DNA of 64,000 nt from Streptomyces abyssomicinicus (GTDB taxonomy: Bacteria; Actinomycetota; Actinomycetes; Streptomycetales; Streptomycetaceae): assembly GCF_008974245.1 (NCBI RefSeq), contig NZ_BBZI01000007.1:255154-319153 (forward strand). The letters run 5' to 3'. The notes below the pieces were generated by a model. It searched no databases. It was not told the DNA's origin and saw nothing but the letters and a program-made list of their open reading frames with translations. Numbering within the stretch: the stretch's first letter is position 1; every line of letters starts with the position of its first letter. Below are positions 19,119-27,222 of this stretch, one piece after another. Both the position numbers and the translations under genes were made by a program.

Positions 19119-20843
19119 GTGGACGACGCGGACGACCTGGCCGCCAGCCAGGTGCGCCTGCCGCACCTGCGGCTCGACGACCTGCTGGGCGAGCTCCAGG
19201 GCCGTCTGCAGGCCGCGCGCGGCACCCGGGACCGCGTCCACGGTCTGCTGGAGGCGGTGCTGTCGGTCGGCCGCGACCTCGACCTGGAGCAGGTGCTGCG
19301 CGGCGTCGTCGAAGCCGCGACCGTGCTGGTGGACGCCCGGTACGGCGCGCTCGGCGTGCTCACCCCCGACGGCCAGGGGCTCTCCTCCTTCTACATGGTC
19401 GGCGTGGACGAGGACCGGATCGCGCAGATCTCCAGCTTCCCCGCCGGGCACGGCGTGCTCGGCCAGCTGGTCCGGCACCCGGAGCCGCTGCGCCTCGACC
19501 GGCTCTCCGACCACCCGGAGTCCTTCGGCTTCCCGGCGCACCATCCGCCCATGGAGAGCTTCCTCGGCGTCCCCGTCCGGGTCCGGGACAAGGTCTTCGG
19601 CAACCTCTACCTCACCGAGAAGGGCAACGGGCAGGGCTTCGACGAGGAGGACGTGGCCGTGCTCTCCACCCTGGCCGTGGCGGCCGGGGTGGCCATCGAG
19701 AACGCCCGCCTCTACGAGGAGTCCCTGCTGCGGCAGCGGCTGCTGCGGGCCGGCGCGGAGATCACCCGCAGCCTGATGTCCGGCAGCGACCGCGGCGAGG
19801 CGCTGGCCCTGATCGCCGAACGGGCCCACGAGGTCACCGGCGCGCAGATCACCGTCGTGGCGGTACCGGTGGAGGACACCGGCTCGCTGGTGCTGGAACT
19901 CGCCATCGGCGAGGACGCCGAGGAGTACCGCGGGCTGGTGCCGGCCCAGGACGACAGCTTGATCGGGCGGGCCTTCGCCACCGGCCACCCGGTGGTGGTG
20001 CACGACGTCTCCAAGGACCACCGGGCCCTCTCCGCGCTGCCCCGCACCGCCGGGATGGGACCCGCCGTCGCGCTGCCCATCGGCAGCGGCGCCGCCGACG
20101 TGAGGGGCGTGGTGCTGCTGGTCAGGGAGACCGGCCGGACGGCGTTCACCGCCACCGAGATCGAGCCGCTGCGGAACTTCGCGGCTCAGGCGGCCGTGGC
20201 GATGGAGCTGGCCGACCGGCGCCGCGAGGCCGAGCAGATCGCGATGCTCCAGGACCGCGACCGGATCGCCCGGGACCTGCACGACCTGGCCGTCCAGCGG
20301 CTCTTCGCCACCGGCATGACCCTGCAGAGCGCGGGCCGCTTCATCAGCCATCCGGAGGCGGCCGAGCGGGTGACGCAGGCGGTCGACGACCTGGACGAGA
20401 CCATCAAGATCATCCGTTCGGCCATCTTCGGGCTGCGCTCCCGCGACGCGGTCTCCGGTGCCGGACTGCGCTCCCGGGTGGTGCGGACCGTCGCCGAGGC
20501 GGCGCGGGACCTGGGCTTCACCCCCGGCGTCCGGACCGAGGGCCTGATCGACAACGACGTCCCCGCGGCCCTCGCCGACCAGGTGGTGGCCGTCCTCTCC
20601 GAGGCGCTCACCGACGTCGCCCGGCGCGCCGGGGCCGGACGGGCCGACGTGGTGCTGGCGGCGGTCGACGGACAGGTCGTCCTCACCGTCACCGACGACG
20701 GCGCGAGCCCGGCGCAGGCGTCGCCGCGCGACGGGCTCGACGCGCTGACCGCACGCGCCCGGACGCTCGGCGGCGCCCTCACGCTGGAACGTGGCGAGGG
20801 CGGGGGAACCCGGCTGGAGTGGCGAGTGCCGCTGCGAGGGTGA
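19119..20843 (+). CDS. DevS/DosS-like two-GAF sensor histidine kinase
   Basis: 574 aa from GTG 19119 (GGGGAGG 6 nt upstream). ATG 19077, 7 nt behind a possible TACCGT -10, is an in-frame leaderless alternative. GAF1 about 45-190 contains FPAHHPPMESFLGVPVRVRD; His142 of HHPPM aligns with the heme-ligating His149 of M. tuberculosis DosS. GAF2 about 215-355; HisKA_3 helix DRDRIARDLHDLAVQRLF with phospho-His388; C-terminal ATPase shortened, with DDGAS replacing the usual DNGxG. Likely a heme-based O2/NO or redox sensor for the DevR-like regulator upstream. The weak G1 box could lower its kinase activity. A paralogue lies at 32180-33913. Confidence 0.85.
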   Translation: MDDADDLAASQVRLPHLRLDDLLGELQGRLQAARGTRDRVHGLLEAVLSVGRDLDLEQVLRGVVEAATVLVDARYGALGVLTPDGQGLSSFYMVGVDEDRIAQISSFPAGHGVLGQLVRHPEPLRLDRLSDHPESFGFPAHHPPMESFLGVPVRVRDKVFGNLYLTEKGNGQGFDEEDVAVLSTLAVAAGVAIENARLYEESLLRQRLLRAGAEITRSLMSGSDRGEALALIAERAHEVTGAQITVVAVPVEDTGSLVLELAIGEDAEEYRGLVPAQDDSLIGRAFATGHPVVVHDVSKDHRALSALPRTAGMGPAVALPIGSGAADVRGVVLLVRETGRTAFTATEIEPLRNFAAQAAVAMELADRRREAEQIAMLQDRDRIARDLHDLAVQRLFATGMTLQSAGRFISHPEAAERVTQAVDDLDETIKIIRSAIFGLRSRDAVSGAGLRSRVVRTVAEAARDLGFTPGVRTEGLIDNDVPAALADQVVAVLSEALTDVARRAGAGRADVVLAAVDGQVVLTVTDDGASPAQASPRDGLDALTARARTLGGALTLERGEGGGTRLEWRVPLRG

Positions 20844-20852
20844 GGCGCGGAG

Positions 20853-20915
20853 GCCGGCCCGCGAGGGAGCGGCGAGGCGAGGCGGGGGTCGGCCCGCGAG
20901 GGAGCGGCGGGGCGC
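20853..20915. repeat. 35-bp tandem duplication downstream of the kinase
   Basis: CGGCCCGCGAGGGAGCGGCG occurs at 20855 and again at 20890 with similar flanks, i.e. two copies with a 35-bp period. It sits right after the kinase stop, before the alcohol dehydrogenase promoter. Confidence 0.6.
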
Positions 20916-21024
20916 GCCGCCGGGGGTGAGGCGTCCGCGGGTGCGGGCGGAGGGAACCCTCCCTAGCCTGGTTCGAGGGGTGTTCCACGGGGGGTGTTCC
21001 CGCCCGAGCTCAGGAGGCCGCACC

Positions 21025-22065
21025 ATGAAGGCGCTCGTGTTCCACGGACCCGGCAAGCGTTCCTGGGAGGACGTCCCCGACCCCGTCGTCCAGGACTCCA
21101 CCGACGCGGTGATCAAGGTCGACGCGGTCACCATCTGCGGCACCGACCTGCACATCCTCAAGGGCGACGTGCCCGCCGTGAAGCCCGGACGCATCCTCGG
21201 CCACGAGGCCGTGGGCACCGTGCAGAGCGTCGGTGACTCCGTCACCAACGTCGCCCCGGGCGACCGGGTGCTGATCTCCTGCATCACCTCCTGCGCCCGC
21301 TGCCGTTTCTGCCGGGAGTCCCGCTACAGCCTCTGCACCGGCGGCGGCAGCTGGATCCTCGGGCACCTGATCGACGGCGTGCAGGCCGAGTACGTGCGGG
21401 TGCCGTTCGCGGACACCTCCACCTACAAGCTGCCCGACAGCGTCTCCGACGAGGACGCGCTGCTGCTCGCCGACATCCTCCCGACCTCCTACGAGATCGG
21501 TGTGCTCAACGGCCGGGTCTCGCCGGGTGACGTGGTCGTGGTGGTGGGCGCCGGGCCGGTGGGACTCGCCGCCATGACCACCGCCAAGCTGTTCGGGCCG
21601 CGTCAGGTGATCGCCGTCGACCCGGCCGCGCAGCGGCGCGAGGCCGCCCTGCGGCACGGCGCGGACGTGGCCCTCTCGCCGGACGAGGACGTCAAGGCGA
21701 AGGTCCTCGAACTCACCGACGGCCTGGGCGCGGACGTCACCATCGAGGCGGTCGGCATCCCGGCGACCTTCGAGCAGTGCGCCGACCTGGTCCGGCCCGG
21801 CGGCCACATCGCCAACGCGGGTGTGCACGGCGCGCCGGTGACCCTGCACCTCGAGACCCTGTGGATCAAGGGCATCACCATCACCACGGGCCTGGTCGAC
21901 ACCAGCACCACGCCGACCCTGCTGACGATGGTCGGCTCAGGAGGACTGGACGTGGGCGGGTTCATCACCCACCGGTTCGGACTTCAGGAGATGGACGAGG
22001 CGTACGACGTCTTCGGCCGCGCGGACGAGACCGGCGCGCTCAAGGTCGCCCTGTCCGCCGGGTGA
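21025..22065 (+). CDS. Zinc-dependent alcohol dehydrogenase
   Basis: 346 aa MDR enzyme. Catalytic zinc ligands in TICGTDLHILKG and GRILGHEAVG; structural zinc cluster of spaced cysteines in CITSCARCRFCRESRYSLC; Rossmann motif VVGAGPVGLAAMTTAKLFG. Oxidises or reduces alcohol/aldehyde with NAD(P). ATG 21025 follows AGGAGG. The close relative in S. coelicolor lies, as I recall, in its DevR-controlled hypoxia gene set next to DevRS and PPDK, which fits the neighbours here and suggests fermentative NADH disposal. No clear DosR core was found in its own 180-bp upstream region. Confidence 0.9.
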   Translation: MKALVFHGPGKRSWEDVPDPVVQDSTDAVIKVDAVTICGTDLHILKGDVPAVKPGRILGHEAVGTVQSVGDSVTNVAPGDRVLISCITSCARCRFCRESRYSLCTGGGSWILGHLIDGVQAEYVRVPFADTSTYKLPDSVSDEDALLLADILPTSYEIGVLNGRVSPGDVVVVVGAGPVGLAAMTTAKLFGPRQVIAVDPAAQRREAALRHGADVALSPDEDVKAKVLELTDGLGADVTIEAVGIPATFEQCADLVRPGGHIANAGVHGAPVTLHLETLWIKGITITTGLVDTSTTPTLLTMVGSGGLDVGGFITHRFGLQEMDEAYDVFGRADETGALKVALSAG

Positions 22066-22195
22066 CGACGGCGGCGGGGCCGATGCGGTCGCCGCGGGGT
22101 TCGCGGCGCCGGTGGGTGCTCCCGCCGTGGAGGACGGCCCGAGGGGCGGGCGTTGGCGTGTGGGCGACGCCCGCCCGGTGCGGGCCCCGGTCGCG

Positions 22196-22455
22196 CCCGG
22201 GCGGCGCGACGGGCCGCGGGGGCGTGGTCCTGCCGGGTGCCTGGCCCTGGTTGCGCGGACCGCCCTCCGCAGAGGTGACGGCCTGCCACCGTCCGTGCCG
22301 CCCGGGCGGCACGATGGGTCGCGGGGATGCGGACCTGCCGGGTGCCTGGCCCTGGTTGTGCGGGCCGTCCTCCGCGGTCGTGGCGGCCTGCGCCCACCCG
22401 TGCCGCCCGGGCGGCACGATCGCCCGCAGGGTGTGTGTGCCGGCCGGGCGCGTGG
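22196..22455. repeat. Imperfect tandem repeat, 105-bp period
   Basis: The 437-bp gap between alcohol dehydrogenase and the DUF6745 gene contains units starting CCCGGGCGGC at 22196, 22301 and 22406, exactly 105 bp apart. Units 1 and 2 are complete and share blocks such as CTGCCGGGTGCCTGGCCCTG; unit 3 decays after about 40 bp. Frames through it stay open because the period is a multiple of three, but codon usage and lack of start signals argue against a gene. Confidence 0.75.
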
Positions 22456-22502
22456 CGCGTGGCGTGGGGCGCCTGGCCCCGTGGTGGGGGCCGTTCTTCG
22501 GG

Positions 22503-23558
22503 TCAGGTCTGGCGGACGGGGGTGTAGGCCTCCTCGGCGAGGCCGAAGGTCCAGGCGACGCCCTCCCGCGCGGTGCGGGTCCGCGGCGGCACCCGCAGCC
22601 AGTACGTGCGGAACGTCCCGTCCGGCTCCGCCGTGGAGTTCACCACCTCGACCATCACCACCGGCTCGTCGTCCGGCAGGTCGATCCGCCACAGCACTCC
22701 CGACTCGTCGCGGTGCAGCGGCCGCGCGCCGGAGTCGGCGAGATAGCGGTCGTACCCGTAGTGCTCCAGCATCACCCGCCGCAGCTCCGCGTTCTCCTCG
22801 CCACGGATCCGCTCCGGCGTCAGCGACGCGAGGCCGTCGAGGAACTCCGCCGGCACCGGCATCCCGCGCCACGCGTACAGCGCGAAGCCGTCCGGATAGG
22901 CGAGCGCCGGGCCGTCGCCGCGGTCGAGCCGCCCGTTCTCGTCCCGGTGCAGCTCCACCGGGCGTTCGCAGAGCACCGCGGCCTTCTCGTAGGGCCACCA
23001 CCAGCCGGCGTTGCGCGCCACCGCGGCCAGGCCGTCCAACGGGGCCCGGTCCGTGTCGAACGCGGCCAGCCAGGCGGCGTCGTGCTGGCCGAGCACCGCG
23101 TCGAGGAGGACCAGACGTATCCGGGCCCGTGACGCCGCGTGGTTCCCGGCCAGTTCGTCGACCACCGCGCCGGTGATCCGGTCGGTGAGCAGGCGGGTGG
23201 TGTCCCAGAGCCGCCCGCCGGTCGCCGCCCAGTGCGCGCCCCAGCCCGCCGCCCCCGCCGCGCCGGCCACCCGCTCGCGTTCCGCCGCCCACGGCGTGGT
23301 CCGGACCGTCTCGCGCACGCTGCGGCCGAGCCCCTCCGTCTCGAGCAGCAGGGTCACCGCCTCGCGCGGGGAGCCGGCCCACAGGACGCGTCCCGGTCCG
23401 GCCAGCCCCGCCCTGCGGTAGGCGAGGCGCAGACCCTCCTCCGCCGCGGCGCGGTCGGCCGGAGCCGTCGCCGAGGCCACGCCGCGCCAGTCCACCGGCC
23501 GTGCGGCCGCACCGGCCGCCGTGTCCCCGGCGCCCGCGGTGTCCGTCGTCATCGTCAT
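22503..23558 (-). CDS. DUF6745-domain protein
   Basis: 351 aa, soluble. N-terminal 25 residues are a low-complexity Ala/Gly/Thr tail. The body contains GWGAHWAATGGRLWDTTRLL, WWWPYEKAAVLCERPVELHR, DGFALYAWRGMPVP and C-terminal EVVNSTAEPDGTFRTYWLRV, which I recognise as the DUF6745 pattern of actinobacteria. No catalytic motif is evident; conserved Trp/His/Tyr clusters suggest a binding pocket. ATG 23558 has GGGAGAG 7 nt upstream. It follows the small His-motif gene by 31 bp, and the pair is divergent from the STM4015-type operon with which such genes often travel (recollection). Confidence 0.7.
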   Translation of the reverse strand: MTMTTDTAGAGDTAAGAAARPVDWRGVASATAPADRAAAEEGLRLAYRRAGLAGPGRVLWAGSPREAVTLLLETEGLGRSVRETVRTTPWAAERERVAGAAGAAGWGAHWAATGGRLWDTTRLLTDRITGAVVDELAGNHAASRARIRLVLLDAVLGQHDAAWLAAFDTDRAPLDGLAAVARNAGWWWPYEKAAVLCERPVELHRDENGRLDRGDGPALAYPDGFALYAWRGMPVPAEFLDGLASLTPERIRGEENAELRRVMLEHYGYDRYLADSGARPLHRDESGVLWRIDLPDDEPVVMVEVVNSTAEPDGTFRTYWLRVPPRTRTAREGVAWTFGLAEEAYTPVRQT

Positions 23559-23589
23559 CGCGCTGCTCTCCCGCCCTCTCGTACCCTGC

Positions 23590-23916
23590 TCAGTCCGCGA
23601 CCAGCCGCACGGAACCCGGCACGTACTCCCGCTGTCTGATCACCCGGTACCACCCCTTGGGGAGCGGTATCGCCGCGTGCTCCTCGTGCACCACCCGCCC
23701 GCCCTCCGGGAGATGGAGCAGCAGCGGCCCGAACGGGCCGCTCTCGCGCACCAGCCGGCCGGCGCCGACCACCGCGTGGGCGTGGCCGGTGACCTCGCCC
23801 AGGGCCAGCACCAGCCGCCCCCGCCCGTCCCTCGCCTCGCCCGGCGCGTCCAGCGCCCGCCGCGGCACCGCGTCCGCGGCGACGGGCACGATGAGCACGT
23901 CTCCCTGCCGGTACAC
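23590..23916 (-). CDS. Small cupin-like protein, unknown function
   Basis: 108 aa from GTG 23916 (GGGGAGAA 4 nt upstream). Starts VYRQGDVLIVPV, then GEVTGHAHAVVG, later VVHEEHAAIPLPKGWYRVIR, ending QREYVPGSVRLVAD. GHAH and HEEH could form a metal site in a compact beta-barrel like a mini-cupin. The RQGDVL...GHAH...EH pattern recurs in small bacterial proteins of unknown role. First gene of the minus-strand pair with DUF6745, sharing a 183-bp promoter region with the STM4015-type operon, which suggests joint regulation. Confidence 0.65.
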   Translation of the reverse strand: MYRQGDVLIVPVAADAVPRRALDAPGEARDGRGRLVLALGEVTGHAHAVVGAGRLVRESGPFGPLLLHLPEGGRVVHEEHAAIPLPKGWYRVIRQREYVPGSVRLVAD

Positions 23917-24020
23917 AGAGTTCTCCCCTCGACTCCGTGCCGGGGCCGTCCCCCGGAGCACGTCTTCGACAGTAGGGGCCGCCACCGACAACGCACCGTC
24001 GCCGAAGGGCCCGCCGTCGT

Positions 24021-24072
24021 CACTGTCAGTGGCCCTTGGTAGAACTGCTGGCGGAACAGCAGTCCGCTGTTC
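24021..24072. promoter_or_regulatory. Nested inverted repeats in the divergent STM4015/DUF6745 promoter
   Basis: Three perfect inverted repeats: CACTG-t-CAGTG (24021-24031), ACTGCTG-gcggaa-CAGCAGT (24044-24063) and GAACAGC-agtcc-GCTGTTC (24054-24072). The last two share sequence, so as RNA only one hairpin can form at a time; as DNA they present three GAAC(A/T)GC-like half-sites. They end 16 bp before the ribosome site of the first operon gene. Confidence 0.55.
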
Positions 24073-24099
24073 GAGCCGGGATGTGTCAGGAGACGCGCG

Positions 24100-25053
24100 A
24101 TGACCGTCAATCACCACCTGGAAGAGCTGTACGGCCTGCCCGCCTTCTCCTTCCCGGGGGTGGGGGAGACGCTGGAACTTCCCGAGCCGGAGACCGTCGC
24201 CTGGCGTCTCGCGGTGGACGTGGACGAGCCGGAGGAGGAGTGGCTGGAGGCCTTCGCCCGGTTCTCCGAGGCGGTGGACCTGTCGCGGGTGCGCGCCCTG
24301 ATCGTCGGCTCCTGGCAGGACGCCTACGAGGAGTCGAGCAAGGAGATCGTCGAGGCGCTCGCCGCCGCGCGCGACCGGCTTCCCGCACTGCGCGCCCTCT
24401 TCCTCGGGGACATGACGTACGAGGAGTCGGAGATCTCCTGGATCACGCAGTCGGACGTCACCCCGCTGCTCGAGAGCTTCCCCGGGCTGCGCTGGTTCGG
24501 CGTGCGCGGCGGCAACGGGCTGGCCTTCCCGCCGGTGCGTCACGAACAGCTGGAGACGCTCGTGGTGGAGACCGGCGGCCTCGGCGCGGAAGTGGTGCGC
24601 AACGTGGCGGCCTGCGACTTCCCGGCGCTCGAGAACCTGGACCTGTGGCTGGGCTCCGACTGGTACGGCGGTGACGCCGGCCCCGCCGACCTCCAGCAGA
24701 TCCTGGACGGCACCCGGCTGCCCTCGCTGCGGTACCTGGCGCTGCGCAACAGCGTCGTCCAGGACCGGATAGCCGAGGCCCTGGCGGGCGCCCCCGTCGT
24801 GGCCCGGCTGGAGGTGCTGGACCTGTCCATGGGCACCCTGTCCGACGAGGGCGCCGCCGCCCTGCTGGCGGGCCAGCCGCTCACCCACCTGCGGAAGCTG
24901 GACCTGCACCACCACTTCGTGGGTGAGGAGCTCCGGACCCGTCTCAAGGAGACCCTCGAACCGGCCGGTGTGGAACTCGACCTCGAGGAGGGCGGCGCCG
25001 AGTCCGACGAGGACGAGGACGGCGTCCGCCGCTACATCGCGGTGGCCGAATGA
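24100..25053 (+). CDS. STM4015-family leucine-rich-repeat protein, copy 1
   Basis: 317 aa cytosolic LRR-type protein. N-terminal cap HHLEELYGLPAFSFPG, then irregular LRR units such as LPALRALFLGDM, FPGLRWFGVRGGNGL, FPALENLDLWLGSDW, LPSLRYLALRNS, LEVLDLSMGTLSDEGAAALL and LTHLRKLDLHHH, with an acidic tail. Conserved EESEISWI sits between units. These proteins are conserved next to STM4014-STM4011 homologues; LRR surfaces usually bind a partner protein. First gene of the operon (AGGAG upstream of ATG 24100), stop overlapping the start of its paralogue. Confidence 0.8.
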   Translation: MTVNHHLEELYGLPAFSFPGVGETLELPEPETVAWRLAVDVDEPEEEWLEAFARFSEAVDLSRVRALIVGSWQDAYEESSKEIVEALAAARDRLPALRALFLGDMTYEESEISWITQSDVTPLLESFPGLRWFGVRGGNGLAFPPVRHEQLETLVVETGGLGAEVVRNVAACDFPALENLDLWLGSDWYGGDAGPADLQQILDGTRLPSLRYLALRNSVVQDRIAEALAGAPVVARLEVLDLSMGTLSDEGAAALLAGQPLTHLRKLDLHHHFVGEELRTRLKETLEPAGVELDLEEGGAESDEDEDGVRRYIAVAE

Positions 25054-26006
25054 GCCCGGTCGTGGACCCGCGCTCCGGCCACCTGAGCCGCTTGCACGGC
25101 CTGCCGGTGTTCACGCTCCTCGCCCCCGGGCAGGGCGACGGCCCCTTCCCTGCCGCGTCCACCGTGGCCTGGCGGGTGGCCGGTGAGGCGTGGGACGGAG
25201 CCTTCACACCCGTCTGGCGGAGGTTCCTCGACGAGGTGGCGGTGGAGGAGGTCACCGCCCTGGTGATCGGCGCCTGGTGGGACGACGACCACACCACCGG
25301 CATCGCCTCCACCGTCGGCCGCCTGATCGAGGAGCGGCACCGGTTCCCCGCCCTGCGCGCCCTCCAGCTCGCCGACGTGGTGGGAGAGGAGTCGGAGATC
25401 TCCTGGATCCGGCTCTGCGACCTCACACCGCTGCTCCACGCCTTCCCGAGGCTGGAGAAGCTGGGCGTGCGCGGCGGGGACGACCTGGATCTCGAGCCGC
25501 TGCGCCACGAGGCGCTGCGGGAACTGCGCATCGAGTCGGGGAACCTGCCGCGCCGGCCCGTCCAGGGGCTCGGCGGCTGCGAGCTGCCCGCGCTGGAGCA
25601 CCTCGACATCTGGCTGGGTGCCGAGGAGTACGGCGCGGACACGACCGTGGAGGACCTGCTGCCACTCCTGCACCCGGGGGGCCGCCTGCCCGCGCTGCGC
25701 CACCTCGGCCTGGCGAACAGCGAGATCCAGGACGAGATCGCGGCCGCCGTCGCCGGAGCGCCCGTGGTGCCGCAACTGGAGTCGCTCGACCTGTCCATGG
25801 GCACGCTCGGCGACGAGGGCGGCTCCGCGCTCCTGGCCGGGCAGCCGCTCACCCATCTGCGCACCCTGGACCTCCGCCATCACTGCTTCAGCGATCCGAT
25901 GACGGCGAGGATGCGCCTCGCCCTGGAGCCCTACGGCGTGCGGCTGCTGATGAGCCGTGTACCCGTCTTCACCGGGAACTGGCGGTATGTCGCCGTCTCG
26001 GAGTGA
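25050..26006 (+). CDS. STM4015-family leucine-rich-repeat protein, copy 2
   Basis: 318 aa tandem paralogue of the preceding gene, overlapping it by ATGA. Shared blocks include the cap LSRLHGLPVFTLLAPG, VGEESEISWIRLCDLTPLL, VRGGDDLDLEPLRHEALREL, LSMGTLGDEGGSALLAGQPL and LTHLRTLDLRHHC. The tail differs: copy 1 ends in an acidic run, copy 2 in MSRVPVFTGNWRYVAVSE. Identity looks moderate, so the duplication is old and both copies are probably kept for distinct partners. Its end is followed directly by the ATP-grasp-like gene. Confidence 0.8.
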   Translation: MSPVVDPRSGHLSRLHGLPVFTLLAPGQGDGPFPAASTVAWRVAGEAWDGAFTPVWRRFLDEVAVEEVTALVIGAWWDDDHTTGIASTVGRLIEERHRFPALRALQLADVVGEESEISWIRLCDLTPLLHAFPRLEKLGVRGGDDLDLEPLRHEALRELRIESGNLPRRPVQGLGGCELPALEHLDIWLGAEEYGADTTVEDLLPLLHPGGRLPALRHLGLANSEIQDEIAAAVAGAPVVPQLESLDLSMGTLGDEGGSALLAGQPLTHLRTLDLRHHCFSDPMTARMRLALEPYGVRLLMSRVPVFTGNWRYVAVSE

Positions 26007-26010
26007 CCAC

Positions 26011-27222
26011 GTGACCCGCTTCGCGGTGGTCGGCAACCCGGAGAACCGGCGGGTGGCCCTCTTCTCGGCCGCGGTGCGCGCCGCCGGGCTGCCCGGACCG
26101 CGGGTGGTGCCGTGGCTGGACGTCCTGCGCGCCGGCGGGGCGCGGTTCGGTGACGACGAGACCGTCCGGGTCGACTCGCCGGGAGAGAACCCGGACGTCG
26201 ACCGGATGCTGCGGGACGTCACCGACCCCGCCCGGGTGGAGGGATCCGCGCGCTGGTACCGGCGGTTCACCGCCGCCGCCCGCACGCTGACCGGCGGCCA
26301 CAGGCTCGACGACGCGGACGAACTCGCCGTCCTCTTCGACAAGCGCCGCTGCCACGCGGTCCTGCGCGAGGCCGGTGTCCCGGTGCCCGCGTCGCCGACC
26401 TCCGGGCCGGGCGCGGCGCCGGTCCGCGGCTGGGAGGACGTACGCGCCCTGATGCGCGAGCACCGCCTGCCCCGGGTCTTCCTCAAGCTCGCCCACGGCT
26501 CCTCCGCCTCCGGAGTCCTGGCGATCGAGACGGCCTCCGGCGGCCGGATCCGCGCCACCACCTCGGTGGAGCGGGCGGACGACGGGCGGATGTTCAACTC
26601 CCTGCGGCTGCGGCGCCACCACGACGAGCGGGAGATCGCCGCCGTGGTCGACGCGCTGGCCCCCGACGGACTGCACCTCGAACGCTGGGTGCCCAAGGCG
26701 GCCGTCGGCGGCCGGACCTGCGACCTGCGGGTGGTGGTCGTCGCCGGACGGGCCACCCACGCCGTGGCCCGCACCAGCCGGTCGCCCATGACCAACCTCC
26801 ACCTCGGCGGTGAGCGCGGCGACCTGGCCGCGGTCCGCGCCGCCGTCGAGACCGCCGGCGGCGACTGGGCCGGCCTGCTCGCCGTCTGCGAGCGGGCCGC
26901 CGCCTGCTTCCCGCGCACCCTGTGCGTGGGCGTCGACCTGTTGCCCGCCGTCGGCTGGCGCCGGTTCGCCGTCGGCGAGGTCAACGCCTTCGGTGATCTC
27001 CTGCCCCGGCTCACCGGGCTGCCCGGCAGCGGCGCCGAGGGTCTGGACACCTACGCCGCCCAGGTGCGCGCGGTCCTGCGCACCGACCCCGCCTCCGTAC
27101 CACCGCACAGCCCGAGGAAGCTCCGCCATGCCGCCACAGATCCCACCGCAGCCTCAGCCGTCGCAGTCCCCGCGGCCCCCACGGCCTCCCCAGGCCCCGC
27201 AGGATCCGCCGGCCGTGCCTGA
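26011..27222 (+). CDS. STM4014-family ATP-grasp-like protein
   Basis: 403 aa from GTG 26011 (GGAG 8 nt upstream, 4 bp after the LRR stop). N-terminal Rossmann-like strand TRFAVVGNPENRRVALF, then a segment that looks like an ATP-grasp: FDKRRCHAVLREAGVPVPAS, LPRVFLKLAHGSSASGVLAI and late CVGVDLLPAVGWRRFAVGEVN with acidic/Asn metal positions. ATP-grasp enzymes ligate a carboxylate to an amine or thiol. The C-terminal 45 residues are Pro/Ala low complexity. The product is not known; adjacent radical SAM enzymes suggest a tailored peptide or cofactor (inference). Confidence 0.75.
   Translation: MTRFAVVGNPENRRVALFSAAVRAAGLPGPRVVPWLDVLRAGGARFGDDETVRVDSPGENPDVDRMLRDVTDPARVEGSARWYRRFTAAARTLTGGHRLDDADELAVLFDKRRCHAVLREAGVPVPASPTSGPGAAPVRGWEDVRALMREHRLPRVFLKLAHGSSASGVLAIETASGGRIRATTSVERADDGRMFNSLRLRRHHDEREIAAVVDALAPDGLHLERWVPKAAVGGRTCDLRVVVVAGRATHAVARTSRSPMTNLHLGGERGDLAAVRAAVETAGGDWAGLLAVCERAAACFPRTLCVGVDLLPAVGWRRFAVGEVNAFGDLLPRLTGLPGSGAEGLDTYAAQVRAVLRTDPASVPPHSPRKLRHAATDPTAASAVAVPAAPTASPGPAGSAGRA

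Noticed and set aside
22040..22417. Possible 125-aa minus-strand protein with internal repeats
   Set aside because: Repeats come from the 105-bp DNA period; no ribosome site, and Pro/Gly/Arg-rich non-coding-like codon use.
24054..24072. GAAC...GTTC palindrome as a LexA/SOS box
   Set aside because: Actinobacterial SOS boxes have GAAC and GTTC 4 bp apart; here they are 11 bp apart and the palindrome has a different core.
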